A stretch of DNA of 27,823 bases from DAOWGG01 sp965369815 (GCA_965369815.1 CBDUQS010000014.1:1-27823), one strand, 5' to 3'. Positions 6,203 to 13,930 are shown, counted from the first letter of the stretch. Made by a program: numbers and translations. The notes: generated by a model from the letters alone, not told the origin.

Positions 6203-7389
6203 TGAGTTACAAAAAAGATTTCCCCATTTTTACCGAGCGCCCCGACCTTATTTATTTTGACAATGGGGCAACGAGCCAAAAACCACAGGTGGTGATTGAT
6301 GCGATGTCTGATTTTTATCGACAATCCAACTCCAATATCCATCGTGGGCCTCATTTTTTAGCGGAAGAAGCGACGATTCTTTACGAAGATGCGCGGCGGA
6401 CGGTGGGTGATTTTATTGGAGCACGAGATTCAAAAGAAATCATCTTTACCAAAAATGCTACCGAAGCGATTAATTTAATGGCTCATAGCTTTGGTTCTTT
6501 GCTTAATGCTGGGGATGTCGTGGTTTTAAGTAAGCTCGAACATCATGCCAACATTGTGCCGTGGCTGCAATTAAAGGAGCGAATTGGGATTGAACTTCGA
6601 TATTTTGATGTTGCGGAAGATGGTTTTATAAAATTTGATCCTGAACTGATTGATGAAAGAGTGAAGCTCGTTTCGATTTCTGGAATGAGTAATACCTTTG
6701 GCACGATAACCGATTTACCACCCATTATAAAAGCGGCTCACGAAGTGGGTGCTAAAATATTGGTGGACGCTGCTCAGCTCGCCGTTCATCGGCCGATCAA
6801 TGTTCATCAATTGGATATCGATTTTCTAACATTCACCGGACATAAGCTTTACGGTCCCACTGGCATTGGTGTTTTGTATGGGAAAGAAGCGCTTTTGAAT
6901 CAAATGCCGCCCTTTTTAGGTGGTGGAGATATGGTTAACGAAGTTACTATCGATCGATTCTCCGCTGCTGAACTGCCTCATAAATTTGAGGCGGGCACGC
7001 CAAATATATCGGGTGCCATTGGGCTTAAGGCAGCCATTGATTATGTTAATAAAATTGGCTTTACTAAAATTCAAAAAATCGAGAATGAACTGACTGATTA
7101 TTTATTAAGAAAACTAAACGAACTCCCCTACTTTACTGGCCCCAAGGATGGCAAAAACCGTGGTTCGATTGCTGCCTTTCATATTGAAGGCGTTCATCCG
7201 CACGACGTTGCTGAAGGCCTTTCTCAGAAAAACATTTGCATTCGAGCGGGTCAACACTGCACTCAACCTTTGCACGATGCCTGCGACCTGCCCGCCACAG
7301 CTCGCGCTAGCCTTGCCTTCTACAATACCAAGGAGGAAATTGATACAATGGTGGAAGTTTTGGAGGAGATTTATAAATACTTTAATTAA
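6202..7389 (+). CDS. sufS: Cysteine desulfurase SufS
   Basis: A 395-residue PLP-dependent class V aminotransferase-fold enzyme. It removes sulfur from cysteine as an enzyme-bound persulfide, giving alanine, and feeds the Suf scaffold. Seen: YFDNGATSQKP at the N-terminus, FTKNATEAINL, EHHANIVPW, the PLP aspartate region VDAAQLAVH, the Schiff-base lysine Lys215 in TGHKLYGPTGIG, and the catalytic Cys353 in RAGQHCTQPLH. These features are those of SufS/CsdA group II desulfurases. Length is normal. It overlaps sufD by one base. The 91-nt gap to sufU contains a strong hairpin that may adjust downstream expression. Confidence 0.96.
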   Translation: MSYKKDFPIFTERPDLIYFDNGATSQKPQVVIDAMSDFYRQSNSNIHRGPHFLAEEATILYEDARRTVGDFIGARDSKEIIFTKNATEAINLMAHSFGSLLNAGDVVVLSKLEHHANIVPWLQLKERIGIELRYFDVAEDGFIKFDPELIDERVKLVSISGMSNTFGTITDLPPIIKAAHEVGAKILVDAAQLAVHRPINVHQLDIDFLTFTGHKLYGPTGIGVLYGKEALLNQMPPFLGGGDMVNEVTIDRFSAAELPHKFEAGTPNISGAIGLKAAIDYVNKIGFTKIQKIENELTDYLLRKLNELPYFTGPKDGKNRGSIAAFHIEGVHPHDVAEGLSQKNICIRAGQHCTQPLHDACDLPATARASLAFYNTKEEIDTMVEVLEEIYKYFN

Positions 7390-7401
7390 TTTTGTTGCTC
7401 A

Positions 7402-7458
7402 CGCAGGTTAGAAAACCTTCGCTCCCAACGGGTCGCAGAGAAGGTTTTCTAACCTGCG
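7402..7458. repeat. Strong hairpin between sufS and sufU
   Basis: Arms 7402-7423 and 7437-7458 are complementary over 22 bp with two mismatches, around a 13-nt loop. No T-run follows, and sufU begins 22 nt later. It is more likely an mRNA-stability or repeat element than a full terminator. Confidence 0.75.
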
Positions 7459-7480
7459 ATGTGACCCACCAAAATGGAAT

Positions 7481-7852
7481 ATGGATATCTACGCTCAAAA
7501 CATCCTCGATCGCTATAAAGAACCCTTTTATAAGGATAAGCCTGTTAAATCCGATATTTCCGGCAAACAGGTGAATCACAGCTGTGGGGATAACATAGAG
7601 GTTCAAATAGAACTTAAGGATGATAAAATCGAAAATTACTCTTTTTCTGGTGTTGGATGTGCAATCAGCCAAGCGGCGGCGGACATATTAGGAGATCTGA
7701 TCATCGGACAAAGCCTCAGTGAAATTTTAACTATGAAATCGGATGAGCTGATTGAAACTTTAGGAATTGAGATTAGTGAACGACGGATGAAATGTGCTCT
7801 ACTTGCCCTCACTGCTATTAAAAATACGATTAAACATGACCAAAATAACTAA
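7481..7852 (+). CDS. sufU: Fe-S assembly sulfurtransferase SufU (IscU-like)
   Basis: A 123-residue SufU/IscU-fold protein. In Gram-positive bacteria SufU accepts persulfide sulfur from SufS through a zinc-bound cysteine and passes it to SufBCD. The three conserved cysteines are Cys35 (NHSCGDN), Cys60 (SGVGCAISQAAA) and Cys105 (ERRMKCALLAL), with Asp37 as the fourth zinc ligand. The 44 residues between Cys60 and Cys105 fit the longer SufU spacing rather than IscU. No SufE or SufA is present in the cluster, which agrees with SufU being the sulfur relay. The start ATG is 22 nt past the hairpin. The end overlaps the next gene by 17 nt. Confidence 0.93.
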   Translation: MDIYAQNILDRYKEPFYKDKPVKSDISGKQVNHSCGDNIEVQIELKDDKIENYSFSGVGCAISQAAADILGDLIIGQSLSEILTMKSDELIETLGIEISERRMKCALLALTAIKNTIKHDQNN

Positions 7853-8054
7853 AGCCAATACTATCAAAGCCATCTTGGATGTAAAACCTGGTGCTCATGA
7901 AATTCTTCGGGATTTTGGATTGGGATGTGTCGATTGTGAGCTGGGTAATTTTGAAACTCTCGAAGAAGGAGCGTTGGGGCATGGATTAACCGAAGCTGAA
8001 ATTGAAGAATTGGTAGAAATGATCAATAGTGATAGAATTGAATCGAATTCATAA
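7836..8054 (+). CDS. DUF1858-family mini-protein with CxxC
   Basis: A 72-residue protein matching DUF1858, the small disulfide-type domain found beside hybrid-cluster and other Fe-S or redox proteins. Core pattern: ANTIKAILDVKPGAHEILRD, then FGLGCVDCELG with Cys31 and Cys34 as a CxxC pair, then FETLEEGALGHGLTEAEIEE. The start is ATG 7836, inside the last codons of sufU (17-nt overlap), so translation is probably coupled. The role in Fe-S assembly is inferred from position only: it could hold or reduce sulfur or metal, or act as a redox switch. The domain call is confident; the function is unknown. Confidence 0.85.
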   Translation: MTKITKANTIKAILDVKPGAHEILRDFGLGCVDCELGNFETLEEGALGHGLTEAEIEELVEMINSDRIESNS

Positions 8055-8065
8055 CCCACATTATC

Positions 8066-8266
8066 ATGGCTGATATTCACGCAGACATGACGCTCGATGA
8101 GGTTTTGGAAGTTAAACCTCATGCTAAAGAGCTTCTTTTTGAGTATGGCTTATTTAGCGAAAATGCCATCGTTCAATCGATGGAAACATTGCGCGAGGCC
8201 GCTAGCTCTCATGGAATGGATGATGAGAAGTTCAATGAGCTCATTGAACAACTTGAAACTATCTAA
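8066..8266 (+). CDS. Cysteine-less DUF1858-like paralogue
   Basis: A 66-residue protein that aligns without gaps to the preceding DUF1858 protein through the active region: MTLDEVLEVKPHAKELLFEY matches its first helices, and METLREAASSHGM matches FETLEEGALGHGL. Where the neighbour has Cys31 and Cys34, this one has Ser31 and Ala34, and it has no cysteine at all. It is therefore a catalytically silent duplicate, perhaps a heterodimer partner or a binding-only version. It starts 11 nt after its neighbour and is the last gene of the suf transcription unit. Its stop codon overlaps the first bases of the terminator stem. Confidence 0.8.
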   Translation: MADIHADMTLDEVLEVKPHAKELLFEYGLFSENAIVQSMETLREAASSHGMDDEKFNELIEQLETI

Positions 8267-8293
8267 AAAAGCCCCGCATCGCAGGGCTTTTTT
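8265..8293. terminator. Rho-independent terminator ending the suf operon
   Basis: AAAAAAGCCC (8265-8274) pairs with GGGCTTTTTT (8284-8293) around a 9-nt loop. Symmetry with A and T runs makes it work in both directions, so it also serves the convergent gene ending at 8297. Confidence 0.93.
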
Positions 8294-8296
8294 AAT

Positions 8297-8563
8297 TTAT
8301 TGCTCAAGTGTTCTTCGAACATCGAATCGCTCCAATTTCATTTCCCATACACTTACTTGAATTTTGGCATCTGGATTGTAGGGATCGGTCATTAGAACTA
8401 GCTTATAATGACTATACATTATTTCGGCGTATTCTTTGGAGTCTACATCGAGCCCTTCGAGCTGTAACTCCAGTATCCTTTTTGAACTTGGAGATTTTAT
8501 CGGTGGAAGTTCTCGATGATCTATTTTTCTTTCGGTTTCTACAGATTCTGTGAATGGTGACAT
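8297..8563 (-). CDS. Hypothetical protein (88 aa)
   Basis: An 88-residue soluble, charged protein. A polar N-terminus (MSPFTESVETERKIDHRELP) is followed by a helix-strand region (KRILELQLEGLDVDSKEYAE, then YSHYKLVLMTDPYNPDAKIQ). I recognise no family. It starts 15 nt after the pyrophosphatase stop on the same strand, so it is probably the last gene of the same transcript. It ends at the bidirectional terminator shared with the suf operon. Confidence 0.65.
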   Translation of the reverse strand: MSPFTESVETERKIDHRELPPIKSPSSKRILELQLEGLDVDSKEYAEIMYSHYKLVLMTDPYNPDAKIQVSVWEMKLERFDVRRTLEQ

Positions 8564-8578
8564 AATTGAGTTAATTTA

Positions 8579-10021
8579 TTAAGATAATAAGCTCCAAGAA
8601 GCGATCAGCGGTGCGATAAGAAGCGCTATAGTATTTATTACCTTAATCAAAGCGTTCAAAGCAGGTCCTGCTGTGTCTTTGTAAGGATCTCCAACCGTAT
8701 CTCCTACGATAGCCGCCTTGTGAGCTTCTGACCCTTTTCCTCCATGATGTCCATCTTCGATGTATTTTTTTGCGTTATCCCAAGCCGCTCCTCCATTGCT
8801 CATTGAAAGAGCCAATAGAAGACCAGAAATAGTCACGCCGATCAACGTTCCTCCAAGTGCTTTAGGGCCAAGAATGAATCCAACTAAAACTGGGGAGAGC
8901 ACAGCGATTAAAGCTGGGACAATCATTTCAATCAAAGCAGCCTTGGTTACAATGTCCACACATCGTTTGTAATCAGGCTTTCCTTTTCCCTCCATAATTC
9001 CTTTGATGGTTTTGAACTGATAGCGAACCTCTTCCACAACAGAATGAGCGGTTCGACCCACGGCTTTCATTACAACAGAAGAGAAAACAAATGGGATCAA
9101 AGCTCCAATAAATAAACCAACAATCACTTGGTAATCCGTAAGGTCGAAAATCAAGCGCTTTCCTTCTTGTAATAATGCCCCATTATAATCTTGAAATAAT
9201 ACAAGAGCGGCCAATGCAGCAGAAGCAATCGCATATCCTTTGGTTACCGCCTTTGTTGTATTTCCAACTGCGTCGAGTGCATCAGTTACCTTCCGTACTT
9301 TTTCATCCATATGAGCCATCTCAGCGATCCCTCCCGCATTATCAGTGATCGGACCATAAGTATCCATTGCAATGATCATACCTGTACTGGAAAGCATTGA
9401 AACCGCTGCAATCGCAATTCCGTAAAGCCCTCCGAAGAAGTAAGACCCCATAATCGCCGCGGCGATTACTAATGTAGGGAAGAGAGTGCTTTCCATTCCC
9501 ACTGCCAAGCCAATGATAACGTTGGTTCCTGCCCCTGTTTCAGAAGCTTTTGCTGTCTCCTGAACCGGTCGGTATTTAGTGGCTGTATAATATTCAGTAA
9601 TTATAATTAAGAGTACTGTTACTACTGCTCCCACAAGAGTGGCTAGAAATAATCCCGTTGGATTTGCGCTGCTTGGAATTAAAAACTTAGTGACAATATA
9701 AAATCCAATCAATGAAAGGACCTGAGTCACTGCCATTCCCTTATATAAGGCAGCCATAATCCCTGTTTTCTTTTTAGTCTTAATAAAATTGAAACCAATA
9801 ATAGAAGCAATTACAGCTACTGAGCCAAGTGCCAATGGATAAAAAATGAAAACCGATGAAAATCCTTCCGCTACCGCCAAAATCATCGCCGCGATAATCG
9901 TAACGGCATATGTTTCAAAAAGATCCGCTCCCATTCCAGCACAATCTCCTACGTTATCCCCTACATTATCTGCAATGGTTGCTGGATTACGTGGATCGTC
10001 TTCGGGAATACCCGCTTCCAC
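8579..10021 (-). CDS. hppA: K+-independent H+-pumping membrane pyrophosphatase, C-terminal portion
   Basis: The large part of a membrane pyrophosphatase (480 residues from a GTG at 10021; the homologous frame is open back to 10138, giving 519). The enzyme hydrolyses pyrophosphate and pumps protons across the membrane. Both catalytic Asp clusters are intact: DDPRNPATIADNVGDNVGD near the start, and GDTVGDPYKDTAGPALNALI near the end. The GNTTKAVTKG segment has Lys and Thr at the positions that mark potassium-independent proton pumps. About eleven or more membrane spans remain. An in-frame TAA at 10139-10141 separates it from the N-terminal 154 residues; both parts are in the same frame and would make a normal 674-residue protein. 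It may be a real nonsense mutation, strain variation or a sequence error. Confidence 0.9.
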   Translation of the reverse strand: MEAGIPEDDPRNPATIADNVGDNVGDCAGMGADLFETYAVTIIAAMILAVAEGFSSVFIFYPLALGSVAVIASIIGFNFIKTKKKTGIMAALYKGMAVTQVLSLIGFYIVTKFLIPSSANPTGLFLATLVGAVVTVLLIIITEYYTATKYRPVQETAKASETGAGTNVIIGLAVGMESTLFPTLVIAAAIMGSYFFGGLYGIAIAAVSMLSSTGMIIAMDTYGPITDNAGGIAEMAHMDEKVRKVTDALDAVGNTTKAVTKGYAIASAALAALVLFQDYNGALLQEGKRLIFDLTDYQVIVGLFIGALIPFVFSSVVMKAVGRTAHSVVEEVRYQFKTIKGIMEGKGKPDYKRCVDIVTKAALIEMIVPALIAVLSPVLVGFILGPKALGGTLIGVTISGLLLALSMSNGGAAWDNAKKYIEDGHHGGKGSEAHKAAIVGDTVGDPYKDTAGPALNALIKVINTIALLIAPLIASWSLLS

Positions 10022-10138
10022 CTTCCCTACTAAATCTGCTCCAACATCAGCTGCCTTTGTAAAAATACCCCCTCCGACACGAGCGAAAAGGGAAATTAGC
10101 GACGCTCCAAATCCAAATCCAATCAGAAGATGTGGGAT

Positions 10139-10141
10139 TTA
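10139..10141 (-). other. In-frame TAA inside hppA
   Basis: Reading on the minus strand, GAT GAG ATG TAA ATC CCA CAT lies between the two halves of the pyrophosphatase with no frame change. Homology resumes at once on the far side (LLIGFGFGASLISLFARVGG). It is a single-codon interruption, not an indel. Confidence 0.9.
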
Positions 10142-10603
10142 CATCTCATCAATTCCCAAAAAATGGAAGACAAGATAAAGACTACTTACCCCTATAAGAG
10201 CAAGCCCAACTACAGCCAATCCATTCACTGACCCCCCTCGGAAAGCAACGTCCAATGCCTGACTCAACCCCTTTTTAGCGGCGGCTGCTGTGCGTACGTT
10301 GGCACGAATTGAAACATTCATTCCAGTGTAACCAGCAATGGCGGAAAGCAATGCTCCAAATAAAAATGAGAAGGCAATATTCACCTCGATCGCCCAAGCG
10401 AGCAAAGCGAATAAGACAATAGCAAAAACTGCAATGACTTTAAATTGACGATGCATATAGGCCATCGCCCCTTCTTGAATGGCTGCTGCGATTTCTTTCA
10501 TTTTAGGAGTTCCGGCGTCTTCTTGCATAACGCGATAAGTATTGAAACCAGCATATGCCAGACTTAAAATTCCTATAACTAGGGATACATATAAAATATT
10601 CAT
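10139..10603 (-). CDS. hppA: Membrane pyrophosphatase, N-terminal portion
   Basis: The first 154 residues of the membrane pyrophosphatase, with four or more membrane helices. Typical family segments are KMKEIAAAIQEGAMAYMHRQ, GYTGMNVSIRANVRTAAAA and ALDVAFRGGSVNGLAVVGLA. The frame ends at GIDEM followed by TAA, in the loop before the catalytic half. Alone it cannot hydrolyse pyrophosphate, because the catalytic Asp residues lie in the second portion. The start is an ATG 30 nt after the stop of the YtxH/H1-like gene with no clear terminator between, so the two are probably cotranscribed. Confidence 0.88.
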   Translation of the reverse strand: MNILYVSLVIGILSLAYAGFNTYRVMQEDAGTPKMKEIAAAIQEGAMAYMHRQFKVIAVFAIVLFALLAWAIEVNIAFSFLFGALLSAIAGYTGMNVSIRANVRTAAAAKKGLSQALDVAFRGGSVNGLAVVGLALIGVSSLYLVFHFLGIDEM

Positions 10604-10633
10604 GATCGTAAAGAATTAAAGAGTTTAAGTAAA

Positions 10634-11248
10634 TTATTTTTTAGCCACCTTTCTAACCATCTTTTTCGCAACTTTCTTCTTCGTAGTCTTCTTGGCAACC
10701 TTTTTAGTGGCTGCTTTCTTTGCTTTCTTAGTGGTGGTTTTAATACCTACTTTTTTAGCGGCTTTTTTAATAGTTGAAGCGGCTTTCTTGGTTCCCATAG
10801 AAACCTTTCTTTTGGCGAACTTGATTTTCTTCTTCGCCTTTTTAGTCTTCCTAGCAACCTCCTTTTCAACCTCTCCTGCCACCCCCTTCGCTTCGTCAGC
10901 TTTTTCTTTAACAACCTCTGTTAATCCCTCTAACTTCTCCTGAACCGTGGCCGCGACATCGTATCCTTTCTCCTCTGCAATGTCTAGGAAGGATCGCATT
11001 TTTTCTTGAGAAAGCTCTAGGAAAGCCGCCACCTGCTCGTGATCCCCGAGCTCTTTTAACTCTCCCCAAACCTCCTCGCCCGCTTCCTTAAAAGCCTTTC
11101 CTAATATCTTAGCACCCTCATGGCACTTTGACGGATCCGTGCAAGTTTTTTTCAATTCCTTGCGAAGTTTTTTTCCTGTTTTTGGAGCAAATAACATTCC
11201 AAAGGTTAGCCCGCTTACCAAGCCAACAATATATCGTCCGATTTTCAT
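10634..11248 (-). CDS. YtxH-like membrane-anchored protein with histone H1-like tail
   Basis: A 204-residue protein with three parts. Residues 1-35 match the YtxH pattern (MKIGRYIVGLVSGLTFGMLF, then APKTGKKLRKEL), a single membrane helix followed by a basic segment. Residues about 40-130 are a charged, helical stalk. Residues about 132-204 are almost entirely Lys, Ala, Thr and Val in KKAAKK/TKKVAKK repeats, like the tail of eukaryotic H1 or bacterial AlgP/Hc1-type proteins. It probably sits in the membrane with a DNA-binding tail in the cytoplasm, which would tether the nucleoid; this is inference. Start ATG 11248 is chosen over TTG 11287 because YtxH domains begin in this way and the promoter maps near 11278. 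It leads the pyrophosphatase transcript. Confidence 0.78.
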   Translation of the reverse strand: MKIGRYIVGLVSGLTFGMLFAPKTGKKLRKELKKTCTDPSKCHEGAKILGKAFKEAGEEVWGELKELGDHEQVAAFLELSQEKMRSFLDIAEEKGYDVAATVQEKLEGLTEVVKEKADEAKGVAGEVEKEVARKTKKAKKKIKFAKRKVSMGTKKAASTIKKAAKKVGIKTTTKKAKKAATKKVAKKTTKKKVAKKMVRKVAKK

Positions 11249-11277
11249 AATTTTGTTGTTAAGTTTTAACGGATTTA

Positions 11278-11306
11278 AATGTACCAAAAATCAGAGAGGG
11301 AGGCAA
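11278..11306 (-). promoter_or_regulatory. Promoter of the YtxH/H1-like gene and hppA
   Basis: On the minus strand, TTGCCT (11301-11306) and TACATT (11278-11283) are separated by 17 bp. The predicted start near 11271 leaves a leader of about 23 nt. Confidence 0.55.
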
Positions 11307-11392
11307 CTCGCTTCGCTCGAATTTCAACTCACATTCTCACCTTTCGATAGACAAGTTTTTAATTTTGATTTATTAACCTATTTTCATAAATA

Positions 11393-11420
11393 TTGACAAT
11401 ATTACAAAAATTTGTATAAT
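11393..11420 (+). promoter_or_regulatory. Consensus promoter placed for a leaderless mRNA
   Basis: A perfect TTGACA (11393-11398) and a perfect TATAAT (11415-11420) are separated by 16 bp. The -10 box ends 7 bp before the ATG at 11428, so transcription should start at or next to the start codon. Confidence 0.8.
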
Positions 11421-11427
11421 ACTATTA

Positions 11428-12228
11428 ATGAAAAAACCTCAATTTACAATTAGAGACTACTTGGAAACCCTTCAGGATGCCGATTTAACCTTAATTCGTC
11501 ATCACTTTTTTTCTGTTTTAAAAAAACCAACTCCTCAGCGTATCAAATATTTTATCGATACCACGCGAATGAAGTTGGATCAGACCTTACTAGAAAGAAA
11601 ACTTTCTATCAGGAATGAAGATGGCTCCGTTAACTGGTCAAATTATTTCGCTACCAGAATGCTACTTGCTCAACCAGTAAAGCGACAGGATATCTTTCCT
11701 AATGGAACTATTAATATGAATGAAGAAGGAATTCTCAATCAAGCCTATGATTTCCTAGAGCCGCTTAGTTCTAAGTTCAATTTCTCACCTATAGCAACAG
11801 AATATGACCCTGTTGAATTCCCTGAGGTTATCGAAGAAGATTTTCGGCCTGAAATCGATCAGGTTAATCAATTAAGATTTATTCGATCAACAATGGGCTG
11901 TTCGGGACATGGTGAAAAATACAAGACAGGTTATGATCGCTCCTTCATGTCTTTCACTGTCGATTGGAAAGATCCATTAAGCAATGAATTACTAGCTCGC
12001 CTACAAAAATTAGCAATTGAATTCCATCCACAAAGTAGCGTAGTAACTATTAATCCTCGCAATAATAATGATTTAGGTGAATTAATGGTTCGCCTTAATA
12101 TCAATCCACCTTTAAATGAGACTAAGGCTGAAAATTACAGCAAGTCATCTGAATGCCGAGAAATTCGGGATCAATTCTGGAAATCGGTAGCAGAAATAGC
12201 AGAAGAAATACTTACCCCACAAAAATAA
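11428..12228 (+). CDS. Hypothetical protein (266 aa)
   Basis: A 266-residue soluble protein with no signal peptide or membrane segment. A helical N-terminus (FTIRDYLETLQDADLTLIRH) is followed by mixed helix and strand. The centre holds RSTMGCSGHGEKYKTGYDRS, a Cys/His/Gly motif that might bind metal, then a strand pair (FMSFTVDWKDPL, and SSVVTINPRNNNDLGELMV). I recognise no family. Its own strong promoter implies a leaderless transcript. The 3' end overlaps the convergent obg gene by 17 bp, so the transcripts overlap and no terminator separates them. Confidence 0.7.
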   Translation: MKKPQFTIRDYLETLQDADLTLIRHHFFSVLKKPTPQRIKYFIDTTRMKLDQTLLERKLSIRNEDGSVNWSNYFATRMLLAQPVKRQDIFPNGTINMNEEGILNQAYDFLEPLSSKFNFSPIATEYDPVEFPEVIEEDFRPEIDQVNQLRFIRSTMGCSGHGEKYKTGYDRSFMSFTVDWKDPLSNELLARLQKLAIEFHPQSSVVTINPRNNNDLGELMVRLNINPPLNETKAENYSKSSECREIRDQFWKSVAEIAEEILTPQK

Positions 12229-13489
12229 ATTTATTCTTCCCAATAAGAATTTTATCCCCTTCTCTTATCCCTGCACGAAGCAGTTCTTTGTGAGCGCCTA
12301 TTTTTTTGAAAATGTCGTACATTCTTAAAATCGCTCCTCGCTTATTCGTATCGGTCATAATAGAGAGTTGTTCAATGCGCTTACCAGTGATTCTAAAATT
12401 CCCCTCATCAACCTTTTCCACTTCAAACTGACGGATATCGGGAATTTCAAGATGAGGTCTGAATACTTTTTTTCCATTCTTTGATTTTTTTGGAACGATT
12501 TTTTTTGCACGCTGCTTAAGTACCATATCCTTTAACGCATATAAAAACGGGTCGAGGCCCTCACCAGTGACGGATGATATAAAGATTGGTTTTTCTTTTT
12601 TAAAGTTTGCTTTTGTCTCTTCAATTATTTCTGGGATCGTCGCATCAATTTTACTCACCACCAGCATCTGAGGTTTTTTGGCGAGCTCCTTGCTGAATAA
12701 CTTTAATTCGTCATTTAACTTTTTATAATCCTCTTTCAAATCATCACGAGTGACATCTAGCAGATGCACCAACATTTTACTGCGCTCAATATGCTTCAAA
12801 AAATCAATCCCCAATCCTTTTCCTTCATGAGCTCCTTCAATCAAACCAGGAATATCTGCCACTACAAAATCCGTCTCATCCACTTTCACCACACCTAAAT
12901 TTGGAACTAAGGTTGTGAATGGGTAATCGGCAATCTTCGGTTTGGCATTAGAAATTCGAGAGATCAATGTAGATTTCCCCACACTTGGATATCCCATGAT
13001 CGCAACCTCGGCGATCAGCTTTAGCTCAAATCTTAATTCTCTTTCCTCTCCTGGCTCACCCAATTCCGCAAAATCCGGTGATTGGCGAACAGAGGTGGTA
13101 AACCCTAGATTTCCTTTTCCACCCAATCCCCCTTTCGCCATAATCACACTTTCTCCAATTTCCGTTAAGTCTGCCAAAAGCTCGTTTGAATTTTTGTCGT
13201 AAATTAAGGTTCCCGCGGGTACCTTTAAAATCACGTCTTCTCCAATCGCTCCACTCATATTTCTTCCAAGCCCCATTTCCCCACTGTCGGCTTTGTAATG
13301 TTTTTTCCCCAAAAAATTTGCCAATGTATTTAAATTTTCATCGGCCTGAATAATTACATTCCCTCCACCTCCACCATTCCCCCCATCGGGTCCTCCTTTC
13401 GCCACAAATTTTTCACGACGGAAGCTGAACGATCCATTACCGCCGTCTCCTGCCTTTACAAAGATGTTTGCCTCGTCTGCGAAATGCAT
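12212..13489 (-). CDS. obg: Ribosome-associated GTPase Obg
   Basis: A 425-residue Obg/CgtA GTPase that acts in late 50S ribosome assembly. The Obg glycine-rich domain spans residues 1-160 (KAGDGGNGSFSFRREKFVAK, GGPDGGNGGGGGNV). The G domain follows (Walker A GYPSVGKSTLI, switch region YPFTTLVPNLG, DIPGLIEGAHEGKGLG, specificity motif SKID in place of NKxD). The C-terminal OCT domain is at about 345-425. The start is ATG 13489, because Obg proteins begin with a sequence like MHFADEANIFV and the promoter maps transcription to about 13507, downstream of the alternative TTG at 13540. The serine in SKID is a mild variant. Confidence 0.96.
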   Translation of the reverse strand: MHFADEANIFVKAGDGGNGSFSFRREKFVAKGGPDGGNGGGGGNVIIQADENLNTLANFLGKKHYKADSGEMGLGRNMSGAIGEDVILKVPAGTLIYDKNSNELLADLTEIGESVIMAKGGLGGKGNLGFTTSVRQSPDFAELGEPGEERELRFELKLIAEVAIMGYPSVGKSTLISRISNAKPKIADYPFTTLVPNLGVVKVDETDFVVADIPGLIEGAHEGKGLGIDFLKHIERSKMLVHLLDVTRDDLKEDYKKLNDELKLFSKELAKKPQMLVVSKIDATIPEIIEETKANFKKEKPIFISSVTGEGLDPFLYALKDMVLKQRAKKIVPKKSKNGKKVFRPHLEIPDIRQFEVEKVDEGNFRITGKRIEQLSIMTDTNKRGAILRMYDIFKKIGAHKELLRAGIREGDKILIGKNKFIFVG

Positions 13490-13513
13490 TGCTTTATAAT
13501 TAAATTCAGAAGG

Positions 13514-13542
13514 ATTATAGGTGTAATCAGTGAGATGCACAA
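13514..13542 (-). promoter_or_regulatory. Promoter of obg
   Basis: On the minus strand, TTGTGC (13537-13542) and a perfect TATAAT (13514-13519) are separated by 17 bp. The predicted start near 13507 rules out translation from 13540 and gives a leader of about 18 nt. Confidence 0.65.
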
Positions 13543-13547
13543 TAGAA

Positions 13548-13575
13548 TTGACAAAGAATATTTATATGTTACAAT
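13548..13575 (+). promoter_or_regulatory. Promoter of the 85-aa hypothetical gene
   Basis: A perfect TTGACA (13548-13553) and TACAAT (13570-13575) are separated by 16 bp. It is divergent from the obg promoter, with the two -35 boxes 5 bp apart, so the promoters may compete. Confidence 0.7.
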
Positions 13576-13611
13576 AATTATGTTTTAGAACTTAATATAT
13601 AGCGACGATAT

Positions 13612-13869
13612 ATGATTGAGAAATCAAAAAACCCCAAGGCGACTGAAGGACTTGTTGTCGATCAAGTGATGGCGCTTGCGTTGAATATCGAAAATACAAG
13701 ACAGTTACTTCTACATGCCGTTGAAAATCCAGAATCTCGTGAAGCGGTTTCTAAAGCGGCTGCTCTTGTTTTAAATGAAATAGATTCTGCACCTTGGAGT
13801 GAGGCAAGGCGCATCATTGAATTATATCAGATGTCAGAAGTCGATCGTAGATTTGTAAAAACTACTTAG
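13612..13869 (+). CDS. Hypothetical protein (85 aa)
   Basis: An 85-residue, mostly helical soluble protein (VVDQVMALALNIENTRQLLL, then REAVSKAAALVLNEI, then RRIIELYQMSEVDRRF). No cysteine, no membrane segment, no family recognised. It has a good promoter and a leader of about 30 nt. It ends in TAG and is followed by a second small unknown gene 75 bp on. Helical periodicity is the only structural hint. Confidence 0.6.
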   Translation: MIEKSKNPKATEGLVVDQVMALALNIENTRQLLLHAVENPESREAVSKAAALVLNEIDSAPWSEARRIIELYQMSEVDRRFVKTT

Positions 13870-13910
13870 GCGCACAAAATTGTATTGTATTCTGAAAGGT
13901 AAAAGTGTTA

Positions 13911-13930
13911 AATGGATTCCATAATCCATT
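13911..13930. repeat. 8-4-8 inverted repeat between two small genes
   Basis: AATGGATT-CCAT-AATCCATT is a perfect dyad 14 bp upstream of the next ATG. A run of A's, not T's, follows on the plus strand, so it is more likely an operator or an mRNA hairpin than a terminator for that strand. Confidence 0.6.

Noticed and set aside
13490..13540. TTG start for obg at 13540
   Set aside because: The promoter predicts transcription from about 13507, and the Obg family begins at the ATG at 13489.
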